The position numbers and the translations under genes are program-made. The notes beneath the pieces were generated by a model. The model saw only the letters and a program-made list of their open reading frames with translations. It was not told the origin of the DNA and ran no database searches. Positions 1-4,523 of a stretch of 6,470 nt of DNA are shown piece after piece. Numbering within the stretch: position 1 is the first letter of the stretch; the number at the start of each line of letters is the position of its first letter. Source of the DNA: an uncultured Collinsella sp. (GTDB taxonomy: Bacteria > Actinomycetota > Coriobacteriia > Coriobacteriales > Coriobacteriaceae); assembly GCA_958445895.1 (NCBI GenBank), contig CAUCTV010000065.1, positions 1-6,470 on the forward strand, read 5' to 3'.

Positions 1-540
1 GCCACGGCCAAGGCGATTGTCGATGCCGGGTGCGAGATCGGATCCAACAGCTACAGCGACGATTCGCTCAAGGGTCAGGACCGTGAGACGGTACGCGAAC
101 AGATCACGAAAGGCACCGATGCGATTAAGTCGGCGACCGGCGTGAAGACGATGCTGCTGCGTGCCCCCTACGCTGCCTTTGACGAGCAAAACTGGATTGA
201 TGCGGTGGACCTGGTCTCCGCCGTGGTCTCGTGGAATATTGACTCGGGCGACTGGCTGCTCAACGGTGCCGACGAGCAGGTCTCGACGGTGCTCGATTCG
301 GTGACGCCGGGCAATATCGTGCTGCTCACCGATAGAGACGAATGCGCCGAGCAGACGCTTGAGGCACTGCCGCAGATCATCGACGGCCTTGCCGCCGACG
401 GCTACAAGATCGTGACGCTCAGCGACCTGGTCAAGACGGACACGTCGCTGAGCAAAAAGCTCACCTCGCTGACGAAGGCCACCATGCCCAAGGACGCCGT
501 GTTCCCCCAACTTGCCGAGGACAACGACACCACAGAGTAG
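1..540 (+). CDS. NodB-fold polysaccharide deacetylase-like protein, C-terminal part, probable pseudoenzyme (5' end outside window)
   Basis: The open frame runs from base 1 to TAG at 538-540, giving 179 visible residues; the start lies upstream of the window. Carbohydrate esterase family 4 (NodB) enzymes remove N- or O-acetyl groups from peptidoglycan, chitin or other glycans outside the cell, using a metal held by Asp-His-His. Later family motifs can be aligned. Motif 2, normally H-S/T-x-x-H, reads NSYSD (visible residues 16-20). Motif 3 appears as RAPY (54-57). Motif 4 is clear as WNIDSGDW (78-85). The last motif, normally LLHD, reads LLTD, with Thr110 in place of the catalytic His. The fold is therefore recognisable, but both metal-ligand histidines and the catalytic histidine are replaced. 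Motif 1 (TFDDG) is out of view. The protein is probably inactive as a classical deacetylase, or has a binding or altered role. Family call is fairly sure; substrate is unknown. Confidence 0.82.
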   Translation, partial: ATAKAIVDAGCEIGSNSYSDDSLKGQDRETVREQITKGTDAIKSATGVKTMLLRAPYAAFDEQNWIDAVDLVSAVVSWNIDSGDWLLNGADEQVSTVLDSVTPGNIVLLTDRDECAEQTLEALPQIIDGLAADGYKIVTLSDLVKTDTSLSKKLTSLTKATMPKDAVFPQLAEDNDTTE

Positions 541-542
541 TT

Positions 543-572
543 ATTGGGTAGTCGTTTAAGAACGTCCCCAAT
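543..572 (+). other. Hairpin just after the deacetylase-like gene
   Basis: ATTGGG (543-548) pairs with CCCAAT (567-572), and inside it CGTT (553-556) pairs with AACG (561-564) around a TAAG loop. The hairpin begins two bases after the stop codon at 540. No T-tract follows, so it is not a textbook intrinsic terminator; it may be a 3' stabilising structure or an atypical transcript end. Its right half contains AAGAACGTCCC, a phrase that recurs almost unchanged near 4447-4457. Confidence 0.4.
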
Positions 573-651
573 GGCTATGTCACGGATACGTCAGCGTTTG
601 GTATGCCTGCAATGTGCAGCGCATAAATTCGGTGCCGCAGCGCGATGCTGA

Positions 652-660
652 TGCTATAGT
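652..660 (+). promoter_or_regulatory. Candidate extended -10 promoter for the magnesium-transport operon
   Basis: TGC-TATAGT is an extended -10 element (TGn) followed by a 5/6 match to TATAAT. No convincing -35 lies at 16-18 bases upstream, which is tolerable for extended -10 promoters. Transcription would start near 666-668 and give a leader of about 207 bases before the TTG start at 874. A weaker alternative is TTGGTA (598-603) with CATAAA (622-627), 18 bases apart. Confidence 0.4.
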
Positions 661-666
661 TACTGC

Positions 667-873
667 GGTTAATGAGGGTCAAGAGAAAGGTTACAGGTGA
701 AATCCAAACCTCGACCATACAGTCGATGACCCCATGCAGGTGCTTTCTGCGCGTGCACGGGGTGTGAGCGCCGAGCGGCGTGCCGCCCGCGCATGCGTAT
801 ACATATCTAAAAGTCCACGGATTGCGTGCCGGCATGGTCACGCGGTCCGCAGGAATAATGATGGGGAGCACCA
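667..873 (+). promoter_or_regulatory. Long structured 5' leader of the MgtE-like/NRAMP-like operon, class unknown
   Basis: This stretch has no supported gene but several pairings. An apparent three-way junction is closed by GGGTC (676-680) with GACCC (728-732). One arm is AGGTT (688-692) with AACCT (707-711); the other is CGAC (712-715) with GTCG (722-725). A second hairpin is GCGCC (768-772) with GGCGT (777-781). A third, the strongest, is an 11-pair stem, CGGATTGCGTG (818-828) with CACGCGGTCCG (839-849), loop of 10, ending 13 bases before the Shine-Dalgarno sequence. Mg2+ transporter genes are often controlled by leader RNAs, for example the M-box and mgtA leaders, so a regulatory role is plausible. 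I could not align it to the M-box consensus. GGTGAAATCC (696-705) resembles part of the cobalamin riboswitch core, but the rest of that core and the B12 box are missing. Confidence 0.4.
863..868 (+). promoter_or_regulatory. Shine-Dalgarno that fixes the TTG start of the MgtE-like gene
   Basis: GGGGAG lies five bases before TTG at 874-876. An in-frame TGA at 859-861 blocks any earlier start. The two ATGs at 858 and 861 are in another frame. The next in-frame ATG is codon 7 and has no better site. Confidence 0.7.
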
Positions 874-2718
874 TTGAATTATCTGAGTGAGATGCTCAAA
901 TTGCCGGTCTTGGACGTCGACGGCGAAAAGCTCGGCGTTGTGAACGATTTTGGCATTGCTACCGGCGAAGTTTTTCCACACGTGACGTCGCTCGCGTTCC
1001 GCGGCCCCGGCAAGACGCCGTTTATGATCAGCTGGCGCAAATGGGTCGACCGTATCGACGAGACGGGTGTACACCTTAAGACGTCGGCCACCGAAATCCG
1101 TTTTTCGTACCTGCAGCCGACCGAGCTGTTGCTGGCGCGCGACGTGCTCAACAAGCAGATCGTCGATACGCAAGGCATGAAGGTCGTGCGCGTCAACGAC
1201 ATCAAGTTCTCCATGTCGGGCGAAAATCAGCTGCGTCTGCTGGGTGCCGAGGTCGGCGCCCGCGGTCTGCTGCGTGCCATCAGCCCCGCGCTCGAGCATA
1301 TCGTCGAAGGCTTTATGAAGCACCTGGGCAAGCCGCTCAGTGAGGACATCATCGCTTGGTCCTACATGGACTTGCTCGATCGCTCGACTAAGAACATCCA
1401 GCTTTCGGTGTCGCACAAGACGCTTGGCGAGCTGCATCCTGCCGACATCGCTGACATCATCGAGCAGCTCGACCCGCGCCTGCGCGCGCAGGTGTTCGCG
1501 CAGCTCGATACGGCACAGGCCGCCGAGGCCATCTCGGAGTTCGATGACGACGAGCTCATGACCGAGATGCTTGAGGGCCTGTCCGACACGGACGCATCGT
1601 CGATGCTGGCCATGATGGACCCGGACGACGCTGCCGACCTGATCGACGAGCTCGATTATGAGAAGGCCGAGAAGCTCCTGCGCCTGATGGGCGTCAAGGA
1701 GGAGAAGGCGATTCGTAATCTGTTGGGCTACGAGGACAACACCGCCGGCCGCATCATGACCTCGGAGTTTGTCTCGCTGCCCGCCACGGCGACGGTCGGT
1801 GACGCCATCGAGGCGATTCGCAAACTCGACGAGGACTTTGAGAGCGTCTACTACGTCTATACCGAGGATCCGAGCGGCATGCTGACGGGCGTGCTTTCGC
1901 TGCGCACGCTCATCGTGGCCGACCGCGACGCCACGCTGGGCCAGCTGGCCTATCGCGACCTGGTTTATGTGTCGCCCGACGACGACCAGGAAGACGTGAC
2001 GGACGAGATGACCAAGTACGACCTGGTTGCCATCCCTGTCTGCGACGAGAACCGTCATATTCTGGGTATCGTGACCTTCGACGATGCCATGGACGTTATC
2101 GCCGAGGAACATCAGGAGGACCTGCAGATCGCCGGTGTCGGCTCGGGCGATAGCGCGTCGGACGACTCGACGAACGTGCTCAGCTGGTTCGTGCATCGTC
2201 AGTACTGGGTCGTCGTGTGGGGCATCGCCTCGTGCATTATGGCGACGGTGCTGGGGACGGCGCTGGGCTCCGCGCATCTGGTGGTGTTCCCCATGTGCGC
2301 CATGCCGCTCGTGCTGCTGGCTGCCTCGCGCATGGTGTCGTTCGTCAAGAACTACTTCCTGGAGTACGACGGCCATGACGATGAGCCCAAGCCGTATCTG
2401 GGGTTCTTCTTCCAGAGCACGGGTATGGGCCTGATCCTTTCGCTTGTTACTTACCTGTGCGCGCAGCTGGTGCGCACCGCCGCGTTCCCCGATGCCCCTA
2501 TGCTTGAGGAGCAGCTCTTTACCGGCTGCTTTAACATTGCTGCCATCATCTGCCTGGTGGGCAACATGAGCGCCGTGATTTATCTGATGGTGCTGTTCTG
2601 GCGCGATGAGCACGACCTTAACACGTCGGGTACCGCCATGAACGTCATCGCCGTCATGATCTCGTGTGTGGCGTACTGCATCGCCGCGGTGCTGCTCACC
2701 ATGTTAGTCATGGGTTAG
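874..2718 (+). CDS. MgtE-derived PRC-barrel/MgtE_N/CBS protein with divergent membrane domain; putative Mg2+ sensor or regulatory subunit
   Basis: The product has 614 residues from a TTG start. Order of parts: two PRC-barrel-like segments (about 5-75 and 85-150; VLDVDGEKLGVVND and VDTQGMKVVRVND), a helical MgtE_N domain (about 185-285, starting LHPADIADIIEQL), two CBS domains (about 295-355 and 360-420), then a membrane region from about 444 to the end with roughly five hydrophobic segments. In MgtE channels the N and CBS domains bind intracellular Mg2+ and close the pore. Here the acidic N/CBS region is retained. The membrane part lacks the GGNxGTQ-type segment after TM1, and the pore Asp of the last helix (VTTxTD in the family) aligns with Val594 in SGTAMNVIAV (585-594). 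A Mg2+-sensing or regulatory role seems likelier than a classical channel. It sits eight bases upstream of an NRMT-like transporter and should be co-transcribed and co-translated with it. Domain assignment is confident; function is inferred. Confidence 0.85.
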   Translation: MNYLSEMLKLPVLDVDGEKLGVVNDFGIATGEVFPHVTSLAFRGPGKTPFMISWRKWVDRIDETGVHLKTSATEIRFSYLQPTELLLARDVLNKQIVDTQGMKVVRVNDIKFSMSGENQLRLLGAEVGARGLLRAISPALEHIVEGFMKHLGKPLSEDIIAWSYMDLLDRSTKNIQLSVSHKTLGELHPADIADIIEQLDPRLRAQVFAQLDTAQAAEAISEFDDDELMTEMLEGLSDTDASSMLAMMDPDDAADLIDELDYEKAEKLLRLMGVKEEKAIRNLLGYEDNTAGRIMTSEFVSLPATATVGDAIEAIRKLDEDFESVYYVYTEDPSGMLTGVLSLRTLIVADRDATLGQLAYRDLVYVSPDDDQEDVTDEMTKYDLVAIPVCDENRHILGIVTFDDAMDVIAEEHQEDLQIAGVGSGDSASDDSTNVLSWFVHRQYWVVVWGIASCIMATVLGTALGSAHLVVFPMCAMPLVLLAASRMVSFVKNYFLEYDGHDDEPKPYLGFFFQSTGMGLILSLVTYLCAQLVRTAAFPDAPMLEEQLFTGCFNIAAIICLVGNMSAVIYLMVLFWRDEHDLNTSGTAMNVIAVMISCVAYCIAAVLLTMLVMG

Positions 2719-2722
2719 GTGG
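2717..2722 (+). promoter_or_regulatory. Shine-Dalgarno overlapping the upstream stop codon
   Basis: AGGTGG shares two bases with the TAG (2716-2718) of the MgtE-like gene and sits four bases before GTG at 2727-2729. This supports the GTG start over an in-frame ATG at 2664, which would lie inside the upstream gene and add 21 residues unlike any NRAMP N terminus. The layout suggests translational coupling. Confidence 0.65.
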
Positions 2723-2726
2723 TCGC

Positions 2727-3989
2727 GTGGAAAACACGAAACAAAAGGCGAGCGCCAAGCAAAAGCTGACCATCGCGGCCATCTTTGGCGCTATGGGCCC
2801 CGGTCTGCTGGCGGCGCTTTCGGGTAACGACGCCGGCGGTATCGCCACGTATTCCAGCGCGGGCGCCAGCTATGGCTATAAGATGCTCTGGATGCTTCCC
2901 GTCATGACCGTGCTGCTTATCGTGACGCAGGAGACCGCGGCGCGCTGCGGCTGCGTCACGGGCAAGGGCCTGGCATCGCTCATTCGCGAGCGCTTTGGCG
3001 TGCGCAGGAGCGTGCTGGCCATGACGGCGCTGCTGATCGCCAACACGGCGGTGACCATTTCGGAGTTCGCGGGTATCGCGAGCGGCCTTGCCCTGTTTGG
3101 CGTTCCGGCGAGCATTTCGGTGCCGCTCGTGGCGCTGCTGGTGTGGATGCTTACCATGTCGGGCAGTTTCCAGCGCATCGAGAAGATTCTGCTGCTGGTA
3201 AGCTGCGTGTTCGTGACCTACATCGTCGCCGCGTTTATGGCCGGTCCCAACTGGGGCGAGGTCGCGATCGACTTGGTCGTCCCCAATATTCAGAACGACC
3301 CCAGCTACGTGTCGCTCGTGGTCGCAACGATCGGTACCACCATCGCACCGTGGATGATCTTCCTGGCTCAGAACAACGTGGTCGATAAGAATGCGGGCGA
3401 GGACGATATCGTGCTGCAGCGTATTGATACCGTGAGCGGCTCGATCGCTGCTGATATCATTGCGGGCTTCATTATCATCACGACCGGTACGGTGCTGTTC
3501 CCGGCAGGTATTCAGATTAGCGATGCCGCCGATGCTGCCCGCGCGCTGGAGCCCATCGCGGGCCAGTGGTCCACGGTGTTGTTTGCCTCGGGCCTGGTCG
3601 CAGCGAGCTTTTTGGCTGCCTGCGTGCTGCCGGGCGTTACGTCGAGTGCCATCTGCGAGGCTTTTGGTTGGGAGCGCGGCGCCGATCGCAGCTGGGACGA
3701 GGCCCCGGTTTACCGCGGCATCATTACGGCCATCATCGGTATTTCTGCCGTGTTGGTGCTCATGCCTGGCGTCGATTTGTTCCAAATAATGATGACCTCG
3801 CAGGTCATCAATGGCGTGCTGCTGCCTGTAGTCTTGGTATTCCAGGTGGTTATCGCGGCGGATCGCCACATTATGGGCGCCAACCGCAACGGCCGCGTGT
3901 GGAACGTGCTCACTTGGGCGACTATCGGCGTGATTACGGTGCTGACGGTCGTCATGTTTGTGCTGCAAGCGATGGGCTACAGCGCTTAA
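2727..3989 (+). CDS. NRAMP/SLC11-family divalent metal transporter, NRMT-like (probable Mg2+ carrier)
   Basis: The product has 420 residues from the GTG start, with a short Lys-rich N terminus and about eleven hydrophobic helices, a usual size for bacterial family members. SLC11 proteins are proton-coupled transition-metal importers in the inner membrane. The family frame is clear: GPGLLAAL leads into TM1, then GASYGYKMLW, VTGKGLASLIRE and, in TM3, SEFAGIASG. The ion site differs. The TM1 motif DPGN reads DAGG (35-38), keeping Asp35 but losing Asn. The TM6 motif MPH reads APW (207-209), losing the methionine that gives transition-metal preference and the conserved histidine. These changes match what I recall for NRAMP-related Mg2+ transporters, including one characterised from Eggerthella lenta, another Coriobacteriia member. 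Partnership with an MgtE-like sensor supports Mg2+. A Mn2+ carrier (MntH) is less likely. Family is near certain; substrate is inferred. Confidence 0.9.
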   Translation: MENTKQKASAKQKLTIAAIFGAMGPGLLAALSGNDAGGIATYSSAGASYGYKMLWMLPVMTVLLIVTQETAARCGCVTGKGLASLIRERFGVRRSVLAMTALLIANTAVTISEFAGIASGLALFGVPASISVPLVALLVWMLTMSGSFQRIEKILLLVSCVFVTYIVAAFMAGPNWGEVAIDLVVPNIQNDPSYVSLVVATIGTTIAPWMIFLAQNNVVDKNAGEDDIVLQRIDTVSGSIAADIIAGFIIITTGTVLFPAGIQISDAADAARALEPIAGQWSTVLFASGLVAASFLAACVLPGVTSSAICEAFGWERGADRSWDEAPVYRGIITAIIGISAVLVLMPGVDLFQIMMTSQVINGVLLPVVLVFQVVIAADRHIMGANRNGRVWNVLTWATIGVITVLTVVMFVLQAMGYSA

Positions 3990-4009
3990 CGCCCACTTTT
4001 GCTTCCGAA

Positions 4010-4043
4010 CAGGCCGCGGCCATGGACTGCGGCCTGATTTTTT
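4010..4043 (+). terminator. Rho-independent terminator of the MgtE-like/NRAMP-like operon
   Basis: CAGGCCGC (4010-4017) pairs with GCGGCCTG (4029-4036), eight GC-rich pairs around an 11-base loop, followed by A and six T (4038-4043). It lies 20 bases after the transporter stop codon. Confidence 0.88.
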
Positions 4044-4073
4044 GCCTGTTATAGGGTGTTAGTTATATGGCAG

Positions 4074-4104
4074 TGGGCAAAAAATGCCAAATATGAGTAC
4101 TGTT
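4074..4104 (+). repeat. Left terminal inverted repeat of the MITE-like element
   Basis: Begins TGGGCAAAAAATGCC and ends GAGTACTGTT; its reverse complement matches 4261-4291 at 29 of 31 positions. Confidence 0.8.
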
Positions 4105-4136
4105 GCTAAGTGAATAGCATTTACATCCAAGAAGAT

Positions 4137-4164
4137 AATGAACATAACCTATAGTATGTTCATT
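4137..4164. repeat. Perfect 10+10 internal palindrome in the MITE-like element
   Basis: AATGAACATA (4137-4146) is the exact reverse complement of TATGTTCATT (4155-4164), with an 8-base spacer. It could form a hairpin in RNA or serve as a dimeric protein-binding site. Confidence 0.7.
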
Positions 4165-4170
4165 AAAATT

Positions 4171-4216
4171 GGCCCCAATATGCCTTAAACCAGTCAGGTT
4201 GGCTGCATTAGGGGCC
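4171..4216. repeat. Imperfect internal hairpin in the MITE-like element
   Basis: GGCCCC (4171-4176) pairs with GGGGCC (4211-4216), and AACC pairs with GGTT around AGTCA at the tip, with a partly paired, bulged middle. It is a second stem inside the element and the only GC-rich part of it. Confidence 0.5.
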
Positions 4217-4260
4217 GCACGGACGTCATTTTGGGTGGTTTTGCCTGCTACTAAAATTGT

Positions 4261-4291
4261 AACAGTACTCATATTTGCCCTTTTTTGCCCA
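4261..4291 (-). repeat. Right terminal inverted repeat of the MITE-like element
   Basis: Begins AACAGTACTCATATTTG and ends TTTTTTGCCCA; inverted copy of 4074-4104 with two mismatches. Its T6 run, and the matching one on the other strand of the left arm, could help terminate transcripts coming from either side. Confidence 0.8.
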
Positions 4292-4464
4292 CAGACCTTT
4301 GAGGTTGCGGCGAAAAGGGCTTGTTTTGATTGTTTGGGGCAGGCGCGAGGCGCGGAAACGATGCCTGGAGCGGCGGAGCGGCTTGGAATTCATCCGAAGA
4401 GGTCTTCATTGGCTGGTGCCAGGAGTGCCTCTGGGTGCCGGCACATAAGAAACGTCCCTAACTG
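4292..4464. other. Gene-free convergent intergenic stretch
   Basis: I see no gene or RNA here. There are small sequence features only: a GTGCC unit three times in 25 bases (4416-4439), the 10-base palindrome GTGCCGGCAC (4435-4444), and AAGAAACGTCCC (4447-4458), close to a phrase after the first gene. Confidence 0.5.
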
Positions 4465-4500
4465 CCGGAGGGGCGTCTGCCGTGGCAGGCACCCCTCCGG
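4465..4500 (-). terminator. Strong hairpin downstream of the acyltransferase gene, likely terminator
   Basis: CCGGAGGGG (4465-4473) pairs with CCCCTCCGG (4492-4500), nine pairs. After one mismatch, six more pairs close on a CGTG tetraloop. It starts 23 bases after the - strand stop codon. The T content just after it on the - strand is weak (GTTAGGGACGTTTCTT), so intrinsic termination is likely but not textbook. Confidence 0.55.
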
Positions 4501-4523
4501 ATGTGGGAAGTATGCACTACAGG

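Larger units (their letters stand above)
4074..4291. mobile_element. MITE-like non-autonomous element, 218 bases
   Basis: The element is bounded by 31-base terminal inverted repeats (4074-4104 and 4261-4291) that match at 29 of 31 positions by hand alignment; the mismatches are near the middle, next to a six-base A/T run. CAG flanks both ends (4071-4073 and 4292-4294), a possible 3-base target duplication, though so short a match can be chance. Hand-counted GC is about 40% (87 of 218), well below the neighbouring genes. It contains no transposase. Two further palindromes lie inside. The only notable frame is a 69-codon - strand frame (4063-4272) that begins in the right repeat and runs out of the left end; its sequence suggests no function. 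The position between two convergent genes is a typical safe site for a MITE. An alternative is a large structured intergenic repeat. Family is unknown. Confidence 0.65.

Noticed and set aside
676..740. Possible cobalamin riboswitch, because GGTGAAATCC resembles part of its core, or M-box, because CCATACAGT resembles its 3' side
   Set aside because: The other conserved blocks of either class are missing or in the wrong order and spacing; a covariance search would be needed to revive either idea.
672..767. A 31-codon ATG frame in the leader of the MgtE-like gene, a possible leader peptide
   Set aside because: No Shine-Dalgarno sequence precedes it, it overlaps the apparent three-way junction, and it has no Pro or acidic run like known Mg2+ leader peptides.
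838..2613. Long - strand open frame opposite the MgtE-like gene, and a similar one at 2715-3968 opposite the transporter
   Set aside because: Shadow frames in GC-rich coding DNA: His/Arg-rich translations with no recognisable domain, while the + strand proteins carry clear family motifs.
2664..2726. Earlier in-frame ATG start for the NRAMP-like gene at 2664
   Set aside because: It lies within the upstream coding region, has no ribosome site, and adds residues unlike an NRAMP N terminus; GTG at 2727 has AGGTGG four bases ahead.
4063..4272. A 69-codon - strand frame starting in the right terminal repeat of the MITE-like element
   Set aside because: It runs through both terminal repeats and the palindromes, its composition suggests no protein family, and its upstream AAGGG is only a weak ribosome site created by the repeat.
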